Origin: Dyadobacter sp. 676
GTDB lineage: Bacteria > Bacteroidota > Bacteroidia > Cytophagales > Spirosomataceae
DNA: 64,000 bases
Reading direction: 5' to 3'
Assembly: GCF_040448675.1 (NCBI RefSeq)
Contig: NZ_CP159289.1
Span: 6,121,001-6,185,000, forward strand
Shown here: positions 9,393 to 18,837 of the stretch, one piece after another
Layout of the letters: every line of letters starts with the position of its first letter
How positions within the stretch are numbered: position 1 is the first letter of the stretch
The notes under the pieces: generated by a model
Told to the model about the DNA's origin: nothing
Seen by the model: only the letters and a program-made list of their open reading frames with translations
Databases searched by the model: none
Made by a program: the position numbers and the translations under genes

Positions 9393-10130
9393 ATGAAAGA
9401 ATTTAATATCGATCAAACCCTGAACCTGGTTAGCTGCGAAGCCCGCGAGCTTGAACAGTCATCCCGTTACGGCGGATTGTTTGGTATTGCCTTTGTCACA
9501 GAGGGGGAGGGTGTTTTATCCTGCGACGACGATTCGTGGCACTACGAAGAGCAGGCGATCTTTCTCCTTTCCCCCGGCCATTCCTTTCAGTTCAAGTCCT
9601 TTTACAGGACCAATTTGCTTACCATTTTCTTCGATCCGTTCCGCATCGCCGGGGCGGCGGATCCTTTCAACGGCTTCACAGGCATATTCCGCGCCGTGCG
9701 CGATTTATTTTCCGCACCGGGTTTCCCGCGGCATAAAGAGTTCAAAAGCGAAACCGACCGGCTGGCCGTTACCCAACTGTTGCGCCTGGTGGAAGCCGAA
9801 CTGGGACATTTGCAGGACGGCAGCCGCGAACTGCTGGTCAGCTCGGTGGCATTGCTCGTGAATCTGGTGAAGCGGAATTTTTCCGAGGTGCAGCGTATCG
9901 ATCCGGCGGCGTATTACAGCGAGGAAACCGACCGTGTTTTGAACGACGTCCGGAAAATGTTGCGGAAAAACGAGCATATGACCATCCAGGAAATTGCATC
10001 GGCGCTGAACACATCCCAATACAACCTGAATAAAATGGTCATTAAAGGTACCGGGGAGACCTTGAAGACGATTATTTCGAGATACCGCTCCGAGCTCTCG
10101 AAAGCTAGGCAGCTGGATTTGCAAATCTGA
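9393..10130 (+). CDS. AraC-like regulator lacking the second helix-turn-helix
   Basis: From the ATG at 9393 (MKEFNIDQTL) there are 245 residues; a GTG at 9363 is an in-frame alternative. The N-terminal ~150 residues resemble an AraC cupin sensor (GEGVLSCDDDSWHYEEQAIFLLSPGHSFQF). The C-terminus has one helix-turn-helix plus linker helix (MTIQEIASALNTSQYNLNKMVIKGTGE, then TIISRYRSELSKARQL) and stops there. The second HTH of about 45 residues that AraC proteins normally carry is absent. The stop is 2 bp from the end of a convergent AraC gene, so the missing part may have been lost at this junction. It may bind DNA weakly or act by dimerisation; that is inference. Confidence 0.7.
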   Translation: MKEFNIDQTLNLVSCEARELEQSSRYGGLFGIAFVTEGEGVLSCDDDSWHYEEQAIFLLSPGHSFQFKSFYRTNLLTIFFDPFRIAGAADPFNGFTGIFRAVRDLFSAPGFPRHKEFKSETDRLAVTQLLRLVEAELGHLQDGSRELLVSSVALLVNLVKRNFSEVQRIDPAAYYSEETDRVLNDVRKMLRKNEHMTIQEIASALNTSQYNLNKMVIKGTGETLKTIISRYRSELSKARQLDLQI

Positions 10131-10132
10131 CG

Positions 10133-10924
10133 TCATACCCCAGCCTTCAAAAGCCGGTTTGGCGAGGCGCCGAACTTTTTTTTGAAGGCAAAGGAGAAGT
10201 GGGACAAATCCTCAAACCCGACTTCCAGGTATACTTCCGAGGGCCTGCGGCCTAATGTTTCGATCTGAAACCGGGCTTCTGTCAACCGTTTTTCTATTAA
10301 CCATTTACCCGGCGAGGTATGGAACACTTTCTTGAAATCTTCCTTGAAAACCGTCAGACTGCGCCCGGACAGGTAGCTGAACCGTTGCAGACTGACATTG
10401 AACCGGAAATTACGGTTCATGAAATCTTCGAGGTCGATTTTGCCCGGATCGCTGAAATCGAAGAGAACAGGCCCCAGGGCAGGGTTGGTTTTAAGAAGTA
10501 CAAGCGTCAGTTCTCTGGTTTTGAGATTCATGAAATCATTTCTCTCCCGTCCTTCCAACTGCATGTAAGGCCGCATGGAATGCACAAAGCTTTCGAGCAT
10601 CGGATGACGGTCCAAGTGAAGAATGGCGTCGGTCCCGCCCGGGCATTCGACCGCTTCGATGGTGTATTCCTCCCTGAAAAGCCGCAGAAACTCCTGCGTG
10701 AGGAATACCGCAACAGATTTGAACGGCCGCCCGGAAAGCTCGCCTTTGCGGTACCGGGCCAGATGGTTGCGCTTTACAAAGCAGTAGTCGCCCGCCCGCA
10801 TCTCATACACCTTGTTCCCGTAGAAGACATTCATGAAGCCGGTTTCGAGGTATATGAAAATGTGATCGGGAATGAATTGCTCGTTTGAGATTGTAGGTTC
10901 GTAATGGCAAGGATAAATTTCCAT
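10133..10924 (-). CDS. AraC-family transcriptional regulator
   Basis: A 263-residue soluble regulator. It has an N-terminal cupin-like sensor (DHIFIYLETGFMNVFYGNKV, RAGDYCFVKRNHLARY) and a complete C-terminal AraC domain: FNVSLQRFSYLSGRSLTVFKEDF for the first HTH, then PSEVYLEVGFEDLSHFSFAFKKKFGASPNRL for the second. The SDR gene lies downstream on the same strand after a 70-bp gap containing the divergent start region. It converges on the truncated AraC gene with only 2 bp between the stops. The ligand is unknown. Confidence 0.88.
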   Translation of the reverse strand: MEIYPCHYEPTISNEQFIPDHIFIYLETGFMNVFYGNKVYEMRAGDYCFVKRNHLARYRKGELSGRPFKSVAVFLTQEFLRLFREEYTIEAVECPGGTDAILHLDRHPMLESFVHSMRPYMQLEGRERNDFMNLKTRELTLVLLKTNPALGPVLFDFSDPGKIDLEDFMNRNFRFNVSLQRFSYLSGRSLTVFKEDFKKVFHTSPGKWLIEKRLTEARFQIETLGRRPSEVYLEVGFEDLSHFSFAFKKKFGASPNRLLKAGV

Positions 10925-10994
10925 AAAACTAATATAGGGATTTGCCGGACTATTGGCCAGGGCCGTCGGCGACTGGTCCGCCGACGGCCGCCTG

Positions 10995-11825
10995 TCAGGC
11001 CTCCGTCATAAACGGCATGTATGCCTCTCTTACCGACTCGATATAGGCCTGGTCGGGCAGGGTGAGGCGGTTCTGGACACGTCGTTGGAAATCCTCGTTG
11101 CCAATCAGGTAGCGAAGCGTATTGGTGCCATCCGTGGCGGCTTCGTAAATCGTTTCGGCGACTTCTTCGGCTGTTGCCAGCTGCATCCCTTTAAGGTTAT
11201 CGAACATTCTGAACGCCGCGTTCAAGAATCTGTCGTACTCGGGAAGCGGTTTGGCGGAATATTTCTCTTCGCTGGTTTTGATGAAATTGGTGGACGTGCC
11301 GCCGGGCTCGACGATCTTTACGGTAATATTCAATGCGGCCAGTTCAAACGAAAGCGATTCCGAAAAACCTTCCAAAGCGAATTTTGACGCATTATAAAGG
11401 GAAATAAGAGGAAGGGTGAACCGCCCGGCGCCGGAGCTGATATTGATGATCAACCCACTTTTTTGCTCACGAAAATGTGGCAGAATAGCTCTGATCGTGT
11501 TCATAACCCCGAACACATTGACATCGAATTGTGCCTGCACCTGTTCGGGCGTAACGGCTTCGAAAATTCCGTACTGACCATATCCGGCATTGTTAACGAC
11601 TGCATCGATGCGGCCAAATCGGGCGATTCCGGCAGCAATGGCTTCATCGATGGTCCCGGGCAATTGTACGTCCAGTCTGGTAACGAATATATTGTCGAAG
11701 CCTTCCGGCGCGGTTTGCGGACTGCGCATGGTAGCGACGACGTTCCAGCCGTTCCTTGCGAAATGCAATGCGGCGGCTTTGCCGATTCCGGACGAAGCGC
11801 CTGTAATTAAAATTGTTTTGCTCAT
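10995..11825 (-). CDS. Short-chain dehydrogenase/reductase (SDR)
   Basis: From the ATG at 11825 (MSKTILITG), 276 residues. A Rossmann fold is shown by TGASSGIGKAAALHF, NNAGYGQYG and the active-site pair YNASK, with ISSGAGRF supplying the catalytic Ser strand. After the core comes a substrate loop with EPGGTSTNF, and the tail is typical of classical SDRs of ketoreductase type. It uses NAD(P)H, but the substrate is not predictable. The HxlR regulator gene lies upstream on the same strand (132 bp), so they may be co-regulated. An in-frame earlier start at 11879 is less likely because it adds a non-conserved leader. Confidence 0.9.
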   Translation of the reverse strand: MSKTILITGASSGIGKAAALHFARNGWNVVATMRSPQTAPEGFDNIFVTRLDVQLPGTIDEAIAAGIARFGRIDAVVNNAGYGQYGIFEAVTPEQVQAQFDVNVFGVMNTIRAILPHFREQKSGLIINISSGAGRFTLPLISLYNASKFALEGFSESLSFELAALNITVKIVEPGGTSTNFIKTSEEKYSAKPLPEYDRFLNAAFRMFDNLKGMQLATAEEVAETIYEAATDGTNTLRYLIGNEDFQRRVQNRLTLPDQAYIESVREAYMPFMTEA

Positions 11826-11957
11826 AATGGATTGTTGACGTTTACCGATTGCAAATTTCGTCCTTGTCCCGTCCGTCAACTTTGTTGTGAAGTCGGAATT
11901 GCTTTGTTGGTAGGGGAAAGCACCGGCAAGAAAATGCGATCGGATGCCTTTCGGGCC

Positions 11958-12317
11958 TCAGTTGTGCGTCATGGTAATCCGGTCAGCCTCTTCGGCCATT
12001 AAACTTTTTCCAAAGGCTTCCAGCGCCTCAATCGTCGGGAGCGACCGCCGGGCTCTTTCCGTCAGCGCATATTCGACCCTGGGTGGCTTTTCACGGAAAA
12101 TGGTGCGGGTCACCATCCGTTTCTTTTCCAGGTCGCGGAGCTGTGTCTGGAGCATCTTATCGGTGATATGCGGAATCGCATTTTTGAGGTCGCCATAGCG
12201 CAACGGGCCGTTCGCGAGCGCCCGGATGACCGGCATTTTCCAGGTACCGCCTATGTACGCCATCGCGAATTCGACCGGGCTGTAATAAACCCTTTTATCG
12301 TGGATGAAGTCTTGCAT
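11958..12317 (-). CDS. HxlR-family winged-helix transcriptional regulator
   Basis: From the ATG at 12317 (MQDFIHDKRVYYSP), 119 residues, typical for HxlR. The motif AMAYIGGTWKMPVIRALANGPLRYGDLKNAIPHITDKMLQTQLRDLEKKRMV contains the winged helix, followed by the wing PRVEYALTERARRSL. It lacks the N-terminal Cys of redox-sensing members. It is divergent from the VOC gene across a 125-bp gap and upstream of the SDR gene, so either could be a target. Confidence 0.9.
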   Translation of the reverse strand: MQDFIHDKRVYYSPVEFAMAYIGGTWKMPVIRALANGPLRYGDLKNAIPHITDKMLQTQLRDLEKKRMVTRTIFREKPPRVEYALTERARRSLPTIEALEAFGKSLMAEEADRITMTHN

Positions 12318-12442
12318 AATCCAAATTAACGGAATTTGTCCAGGTCCGCGCGGAGGATCTTCCTTTATCGTCAAAAAAGTATATAAAGGGAAATTTAAAA
12401 CCGGATGCATTAGGTTTGCCGACCTGAACAAAAGCCTGATTT

Positions 12443-13030
12443 ATGGAACTGGAAAATTGGACTACCGTACCCGTTCTGCCTTGTAATTCCATTGCCGAAA
12501 CACTCGAATTTTGGGAAAACCTTGGTTTTACGGTGACTTACCGGCAGGACCGGCCTTATCAGTATGGCGTTATCGAGCGAAACGGACATCAGCTACACTT
12601 TGCACGCGTCAAAACGGCAGGATATACCGGCTGCCTGATGATGGTAGCCGACGTTGCCCGAGTGTATGATGCGTTTAGCAAGGCATTGAAAGCAAAACTC
12701 GGACGTGTACCGGTAACCGGCGTGCCCAGGATTTCGAGAATGAGGCCGGGACAAAGCCGCTTCACGATCACCGATGTTTCGGGAAACTCGGTGATTGTGA
12801 TTCAAATAGGGGAAAAAGACCAGGTGGAATACGAGGATGCCGATCCGGCCACATTGACACCTCTCCAAAAGGCCATTTCGCTGGCATTGCGACTGCGCGA
12901 CTTTAAAGAAGATTACCCCGCGGCCGCCAAAGTGCTGGATCTGGCGTTGAGAAAAATAGACGCCCGCGAAACGTCCGAAGACCAGGCCAGAGCCGTAGCT
13001 ATCCGGAAGTCGCTGGAAGATCCGGTGTAA
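12443..13030 (+). CDS. VOC-family (glyoxalase/bleomycin-resistance-like) protein with C-terminal extension
   Basis: A 195-residue protein. Residues 1-125 fit a VOC (glyoxalase/bleomycin resistance) fold: VPVLPCNSIAETLEFWENLGF, GVIERNGHQLHFAR, and RFTITDVSGNSVIVIQIG. Residues ~130-195 are an added helical tail (ALRLRDFKEDYPAAAKVLDLALRK) that is not part of a single VOC domain and looks TPR-like. Such proteins bind small molecules or antibiotics. The gene is divergent from the HxlR regulator. Confidence 0.82.
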   Translation: MELENWTTVPVLPCNSIAETLEFWENLGFTVTYRQDRPYQYGVIERNGHQLHFARVKTAGYTGCLMMVADVARVYDAFSKALKAKLGRVPVTGVPRISRMRPGQSRFTITDVSGNSVIVIQIGEKDQVEYEDADPATLTPLQKAISLALRLRDFKEDYPAAAKVLDLALRKIDARETSEDQARAVAIRKSLEDPV

Positions 13031-13128
13031 CGGCGGGCCGTAGCCGACGTCGTGAGCGTTGCGCTCATTTAGTTAAAATCAGTCAAGAAATGATTAAAAC
13101 CCGGTACGTTTCGGCGTGGATTTTGGGG

Positions 13129-13136
13129 TAATTTTG
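13129..13136 (+). promoter_or_regulatory. Bacteroidota -7 element before the DUF885 gene
   Basis: TAATTTTG matches TAnnTTTG and ends 30 bp before the chosen ATG at 13167. No exact TTTG -33 box was located, so this is tentative. Confidence 0.4.
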
Positions 13137-13166
13137 GTAAAATCCATTTTCAATATCCTGAATCCT

Positions 13167-14961
13167 ATGACGCATATGTACGTAACGCGCTTGCGTTGGG
13201 TTGTTTTCCTGTTGTCGTGGCTGACGACCTTCGGCGCGGTGGCGCAATCTTCCAAATCCCAATTTAACCTATATGAACAAACCAGCGAAGTGGCGGGGCT
13301 GGTGATCCGGTATGCACAGGACATTCGTGCGGTAAAGTACTTTTATGGCCCGATGCCCGTCCAGGGCCGCTCGGCACAAGGGGGCGGGCAGGTGCTGAAT
13401 TCGCCGGAACAGCGGAAGCGGCTGCGCGAGGTAGACCACGGTTATCTGAACCAGCTCGCAAAAGTGGATTTCAATGCGATGAGCATTTATGGGAAAGTGG
13501 ATTATCTGTTGTTGAAACGGAATATCGACGACCATCTGCTCACGCTGGACCAGGAGGAAAAAGAATATGCGCAGATCGAGAAGTATATTCCGTTTGCCAC
13601 CGGAATCTACGAGTTGGAAAAGGCCCGCCGGAGAGGTGCCACTGTCGACGGGCAGGCGGTTGCCGGTAAGCTGAACGACTTACAGAAGGAAGTGAGTAAA
13701 GCGGAGGAATCGTTCAGGAAACTGGAATCGATCGACATGCCGCTCTCCCGCATGGGCGTGGAAGCCTTGAACGGCCTCGAAGCGCGATTGAAGAGTACAT
13801 TCGAGTTTTACAACGGCTACGATCCGATGTTCACCTGGTGGGTACCGAAACCTTACAAAACGCTCGACAGTACATTGAACGCTTTCGCGAAACTGGTCAG
13901 GAGCAAAGGAAAGCTGAATACTACGCAAAAGGAAGATGCAAGCGGTATTAAAGGTGTGCCGATTGGCCGGGATGAGCTGATCCGCCAGTTGCGTGCCGAG
14001 ATGATCAGCTACACGCCCGAGGAGCTCATTGACCTGGCGAACCGGGAATTCGCCTGGTGCGACAGGGAGTTGCTGAAAGCTTCCAGGGGAAATGGGTTTT
14101 GGCAATGATTGGAAAAAAGCGCAGGAAAAAGTAAAAAACAGCTATGTGCCCGCCGGTACCCAACCCGAACTGATCCTTAAACTCTATAACGATGCAAAGG
14201 AGTTTATCCTCAAAAATGACCTCATCGACTATCCGGAAATTGCCGACGAAACCTGGGGAATGCAAATGATGACCCCCGAAAGGCAGCTGATTAACCCGTT
14301 CTTCCTCGGCGGCCGCGACATTATCATTTCGTACCCGACCAACACCATGGCGCACGAGGACAAGCTCATGAGCATGCGCGGGAACAACCCGTATTTCTCC
14401 CGCTCGACAGTGCACCACGAGCTCGTTCCGGGCCATCACTTGCAATATTATATGAGCAGCCGCTACAAATCCTACCGGAGCGATTTCCGAACGCCGTTCT
14501 GGACAGAGGGATGGGCCCTATATTGGGAGCTGTTGCTATACGATAAAGGTTTTGCCAAAACACCCGAAGAACGCATCGGAATGCTTTTCTGGCGCATGCA
14601 TCGCTGCGCGCGCATTATTTTCTCGCTTAATTACCATTTAGGCAAATGGACGCCCCGGGAATGCATCGATTTCCTGGTTGACCGCGTCGGGCATGAGCGC
14701 GCCAACGCGGAAGGTGAGGTGAGGCGGTCGTTTGAAGGGAATTACAGCCCCTTGTACCAGGTAGCCTACCTTATCGGCGGCTTGCAGTTGTTCAGTTTGA
14801 AAAAGGAGCTGGTCGACAGCGGCAAAATGACTTTCAGGCAATTCCATGATGCCGTTATGAAGGAGAACAATATGCCGATCGAAATGGTACGCGCTACATT
14901 GACCAACCAGTCGTTGAAGCCGGATTTCAAAACCCAGTGGAAATTCTATCAGTTCAAATAG
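13167..14961 (+). pseudogene. DUF885-family putative metallopeptidase, frameshifted
   Basis: Two overlapping frames (to 14108, and from about 14089 to 14961) join into one ~597-residue DUF885 protein when one base of the GGGG run at 14086-14089 is removed, giving ASREMGFGNDW across the join. A signal peptide precedes VAQ near residue 23-25. The second part has the metal-binding motif HHELVPGHH and then TEGWALYWE, both typical of this family of secreted peptidase-like proteins. The shift separates the N-terminal helical half from the catalytic half. The start chosen is the ATG at 13167; a GTG at 13116 would add an unlikely leader. It may be intact in the cell if the extra G is a sequencing error. 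Confidence 0.85.
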
Positions 14962-15241
14962 TTACGCCGGATTGGATATTGAACATCCACAGACAAGCCC
15001 ACGGGAAATTTGAAATCATGAAAATGAAGTCACCGGATGCTTTGCAGCGGGAGATATTCAGGAGTTGGAGTCGGGGGGGAGTAATGCCTTGGCTTATGTA
15101 ATACTCCCTGGGCAGCCCGTGTTTGGCGATAAATTCGTTGGCCCTTTTCAATTGATCCGGGAAAAGGTTTTTTCCCTCAAAACAATCCAGACTTTTGTCT
15201 ATCGTCACTCGTGAAATTGCAGGTTTGTTACGATTTTTCAT
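14954..15241 (-). CDS. Small hypothetical protein, second gene of the DUF6934 unit
   Basis: A 95-codon frame starting MKNRNKPAISRVTIDKSLDC whose first 14 bases overlap the end of the DUF6934 gene, so the two are coupled. Residues 1-54 look like a compact helical protein. A G7 run (15073-15079, C7 in the coding sense) precedes an odd C-terminus that ends over the DUF885 gene. With one base fewer the protein would end ITPPDSNS at about residue 60, which is more plausible. I recognise no family. Function unknown. Confidence 0.55.
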   Translation of the reverse strand: MKNRNKPAISRVTIDKSLDCFEGKNLFPDQLKRANEFIAKHGLPREYYISQGITPPRLQLLNISRCKASGDFIFMISNFPWACLWMFNIQSGVTI

Positions 15242-15728
15242 TGTATACGGGTTTTAACTTTTTTGTTATCATGAAACTTTCGTACGCTCTGCCGGAAACA
15301 AAATTTTCCCAGCCCTCCGTTTCGTGATAACCCAAGATAGTAAATTCTACCGAGACTTTCTTTATGTTGGCAGAGATGCCCATACGATACAGGCGTGTTC
15401 TTGCCTCACTGCTGCCTTTGGCAAAAACCCATGCGGCCGGATGCTTTCTCAGAAAGTAGAACAATGTTGAGGCAACGGTTGCCAGGACTTTTTGAGTGTC
15501 GCGATTGTTGCTGACAGACAAATCATCCAGGTCGTCGTCGCATTCAACATAATCGCCGAATGCAAGATTGTAGACATCCTTGGAGCTTGTCTTTGAGTAG
15601 ATTACGATTTTCTTGATTTTACCTTTGGGCCCAACACTTATAAACTTATAAACATAGCTATTTGTCCCGGTTGTGTAACGATATTTCGGCTGTTTCAATG
15701 TTTGCGGGTTGATGAGTGTTGCCCGCAA
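15228..15728 (-). CDS. DUF6934-family protein
   Basis: About 160 residues. The segments YVYKFISVGPKGKIKKIV, VYNLAFGDY, SVSNNRDTQKVLATVASTL, FAKGSSEARTRLYRMGIS and a terminal aromatic-rich strand agree with the DUF6934 family as I remember it, a small Bacteroidota family of unknown function often found with a short second gene. No in-frame ATG exists near the start: TTG at 15728 or TTG at 15698 must be used. A perfect palindrome sits over this start region. The next gene overlaps it by 14 bp. A two-gene toxin-antitoxin-like unit is possible but unproven. Confidence 0.65.
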   Translation of the reverse strand: MRATLINPQTLKQPKYRYTTGTNSYVYKFISVGPKGKIKKIVIYSKTSSKDVYNLAFGDYVECDDDLDDLSVSNNRDTQKVLATVASTLFYFLRKHPAAWVFAKGSSEARTRLYRMGISANIKKVSVEFTILGYHETEGWENFVSGRAYESFMITKKLKPVYNEKS

Positions 15729-15732
15729 ACAT
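15698..15732. promoter_or_regulatory. Inverted repeat at the aminopeptidase/DUF6934 junction
   Basis: ATGTTTGCGGG (15698-15708) is perfectly complementary to CCCGCAAACAT (15722-15732), with a 13-nt spacer. It lies between the Xaa-Pro aminopeptidase stop and the DUF6934 coding start. It could be a terminator for the first or an operator for the second gene pair. No T-run follows on the minus strand. Confidence 0.6.
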
Positions 15733-15733
15733 A

Positions 15734-17129
15734 TTAAACATTCACCCCCCTCAACGCCTCCACTTCCTTCACACCTTTCGCCAGCCCCTTTCCGAGTACC
15801 CGGTTGCCGTTCTCGGTTATCAAAAGGTTATCTTCGATACGAATCCCGGTGAAATGGCGGAACATTTCCAGCTTGTCGTAGTCGATGAACTGCGCCAGTT
15901 TGTTTTCGGCTTTCCAACGGTCGATAAGCGTCGGGATGAGGTAGAGGCCGGGTTCGACGGTAATAACGAAGCCCGGTTCGAGCGCGCGGCCGAGGCGGAG
16001 CGATTTCCACCCGAATGCGGTGCCTTTTTTAAGATCTTCCGTGTAGCCGACGTATTGCTCACCCAGGTTTTCCATGTCATGAACATCGAGGCCCATCATA
16101 TGCCCCAGGCCGCATTGGAAAAACAGCGTGTGGACGTCGTGCTCTACCGCTTCGGCGACGTCTCCTTTCACAACGCCCATTTGCTTCATGCCTTCGACGA
16201 GCTTCGTCGCCGCCAGTTTGTGTACATCCTTAAACAAAACACCTGGTTTGCACGCAGCAATGGCCGATTCCTGCGCATTAAGGACGATTTCATACATTTC
16301 CCCCCTGGATCGTCGAGAACGACCTGCCGACGGGGATGGTGCGGGTCAGGTCGCCGGCGTAATGCATGGCGGTTTCCGCGCCGGCATCGCAGAGTGCCAT
16401 TTGACCGTCGCGGATCGCGAGGTCACGCGCGTGGGTATGCAGGATTTCCCCGTTGACGGTCAGAATGATCGGGTAGGAAATGTCGCCGCCCTGGCCGATG
16501 GCGATGCTTTGCAATTTGCCGGCAATCTCCTTCTCGGTCATACCCGCCCGCGTTTCCCGCATGAATGCCAGGTGCATGTCGATCGATGTATTGACAGCCT
16601 TCTCGATTTCGGCAACCTCTTCTTCGGCCTTGTACGAACGCATCGAAACCACCGCCTTAATGAAGTTTACCGATGCTTTTTGTGTTGCTTCCGCCGGGTT
16701 GATTTGCAGCCATTCCTGCAATTTGAGGTAATGCTCGCCGCGGTAAGGAGGGAGGAAATGGATTGTTTGCCGGCGCGACAGTGCGTCTTTCAGGAATCCC
16801 GCGATCGCCTGGGCCGGTTTGACCTCCCTGACGCCAACCCGCGCGGCCTTTTCGTTGATGGCTTCTTTCGGGCCCGTCCACACGATGTCGTCGATGGTGA
16901 GCTCATCCCCGAAAATGATCTCGCGGTCGTTATCGATGTCGATCACGGCCGTCAGCGAAGCATGGTCTATGCCGAAATAATAAAGGAATGTGCTGTCCTG
17001 ACGGAATGGATATACGTTGTCACGGTAATTCATACCGCTTTCCTCGTTTCCCAGAAAGAGGATGAGGCCGCTGCCTATTTTGGATTTTAACGTTTGTCTG
17101 CGGTTCGAGTATGTTGATTGGGAAAACAT
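15734..17129 (-). pseudogene. Xaa-Pro aminopeptidase (aminopeptidase P), frameshifted
   Basis: Two minus-strand frames (17129 to 16290, and 16297 to 15734) form one ~464-residue aminopeptidase P. Removing one base of the C6 run at 16300-16305 (G6 in the coding sense) joins FSTIQ to MYEIVLNAQ. The N-terminal domain (AMP_N) contains GNEESGMNYRDNVYPFRQDS. The M24 pita-bread domain has the metal ligands Asp in LCDAGAE, Asp in YAGDLTR, His in GHMMGLDVHD, Glu in ITVEPGLY and Glu in GIRIEDNLL. The shift falls between the two Asp ligands and the His/Glu ligands, so neither half could be active alone. It removes N-terminal residues before proline. It lies 107 bp after susD. Confidence 0.88.
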
Positions 17130-17236
17130 GGATAAAAACGGTTTTGGAATACAACAAAAAAATTTGCCCACCGGAACAAATATACTTTGTCGGGTGAGCA
17201 AAAAGGAACTACCTAACCCAAATTAAAATATCGGGA

Positions 17237-18820
17237 TCAATAACCCGGGTTCTGTTTCAGATTGGGGTTTTTGTCGAGTTCGTTTTGCGGGATGGGGAAG
17301 AGCGCGCGCTGGGCCGATTGGGGGCGGTGGTTAAACCACTTTTTGGTTTCATATACGCCAAACCGTATCAGGTCCTGGCGGCGGTGCGCCTCTGCGGCGA
17401 ATTCCCAGCCCAGCTCGTCGAGGAACCGGCCGAACTGGATGTCGTCACCACCCTGGCGCTCGCTTATAGTCCCGTCGACTGCCTGGTATCCGTAATTGTA
17501 GCGGCTTCCCTTCACCAGATCGGCCGCCGTTACCGTCGCTTTGGCAGGCGAGCCCTTGAATGCGCGCTGCCTTACCTGTGTCACGAGTTCGGCCGCTTCG
17601 GCTGCTTTGCCCGTGCGCAACAATGCTTCGGCTTTGATCATCAGTACATCGGCATAGCGCAGGAATGGAAAGTCGTTGTCCAGACTGCCCGTCGCGTTGG
17701 GTTTGATTTTGTATTTGCCAATGCGGAAACCATCCGAGGACGATGTTTTTTCCATGCCGGGCACGGCCTTGTTGTAAGTAATCACCACGGCGCCGGTGGC
17801 GGCGCTTTTCTGAGGTCCCATAATCCAGGTGTCGGCCAGGCGGCTGTCGTCGGCGTCATAGGTGTCGATGAATTGCGGCACGGCGCAGTTGCCGCCCCAC
17901 GGACCGGCATTGAGCGGGTACACCGAGCGGCTTAGCGGGTCGAGCGTTTTCATGTGGATTTGATTGCCGGTCCCGTAGATCTCGTCGTAGGGAATGGCAA
18001 AGATGATTTCCTTCGAGTTAAAGTTCGTCCAGGTGAAAACATCCGAATAGTTGGCGTCCAGCACGTATTTGCCGCTTTTGATCACATCGTCGGCCTCCCG
18101 GATCGCCTTTGCCCATTCGGCGGTGCCGGTATAGACCTGCGCGTTGAGGTAAATTTTGGCAAGAAGGGTCTTCGCACCCCATTTGTTCATCTGGCCGTAG
18201 GTAGTTTGCGCATTCTCGCTCAGGTTCGGAAGCGATTCCGTCAATTCCTTCACCACGAAATCATAAACCTCCTTACGGGTGCTTTGTTTCGGAAGTGTGA
18301 CATCCTTGAAATTGGTTACAATGGGCACATTGCCGTGGTTGTCCAGTAAAAGGTAATACGCGAACGCGCGAACGGCCCGGAGCTCGGCGATAGTGGTTTC
18401 TTTGCCATTGGTAATGGGCAGGTCGCCGTCCTCGATCTGCGAAAGCACGCGGTTCGCAGTGGTAATGCTCGCAAATGCTTGCTGCCAGGCATTCTCTGGC
18501 TGCCATTGCAGCGCCGTCCAGGTATGCTGGTGCATCCGGCGATAAGTACCGCCATCGTCCCAGCCATTCGGGCGGACGGGCGTAATAATGGCATCCGCCG
18601 CTTCTTCCTGCAAATCGAAATATCCCTGCCAGCCCAGCATCAGCGAGCGCAGCGATGAATAAACCGGCGCCACGATGGCCGGCAGGTCTTTTTCGGTAGG
18701 TTGATAGCTGCTGCCAAGCACTTCGGAATACACTTCTTCGTCGAGGTCGGTGCAGGAGTAGAGGGGTACCCCGGCAAGCAATGCGGCGAGGACCGCGTAT
18801 CTTATATTCTTGTTTTTCAT
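17237..18820 (-). CDS. RagB/SusD-family nutrient-binding lipoprotein
   Basis: A 527-residue surface lipoprotein with signal peptide and lipobox Cys near residue 23 (GVPLYSCTDLDEE). TPR-like SusD features include RAVRAFAYYLLLDNHGNVPIV, WGAKTLLAKIYLNAQVY and FPFLRYADVLMIKAEALLRTGK. The C-terminal part is EFAAEAHRRQDLIRFG, and the protein ends LDKNPNLKQNPGY as SusD proteins do. It caps the SusC barrel encoded 17 bp upstream. The neighbouring aminopeptidase P and S9 peptidase suggest a peptide ligand, which is inference. Confidence 0.93.
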   Translation of the reverse strand: MKNKNIRYAVLAALLAGVPLYSCTDLDEEVYSEVLGSSYQPTEKDLPAIVAPVYSSLRSLMLGWQGYFDLQEEAADAIITPVRPNGWDDGGTYRRMHQHTWTALQWQPENAWQQAFASITTANRVLSQIEDGDLPITNGKETTIAELRAVRAFAYYLLLDNHGNVPIVTNFKDVTLPKQSTRKEVYDFVVKELTESLPNLSENAQTTYGQMNKWGAKTLLAKIYLNAQVYTGTAEWAKAIREADDVIKSGKYVLDANYSDVFTWTNFNSKEIIFAIPYDEIYGTGNQIHMKTLDPLSRSVYPLNAGPWGGNCAVPQFIDTYDADDSRLADTWIMGPQKSAATGAVVITYNKAVPGMEKTSSSDGFRIGKYKIKPNATGSLDNDFPFLRYADVLMIKAEALLRTGKAAEAAELVTQVRQRAFKGSPAKATVTAADLVKGSRYNYGYQAVDGTISERQGGDDIQFGRFLDELGWEFAAEAHRRQDLIRFGVYETKKWFNHRPQSAQRALFPIPQNELDKNPNLKQNPGY

Positions 18821-18837
18821 AATTTGAAGATTTGAGA

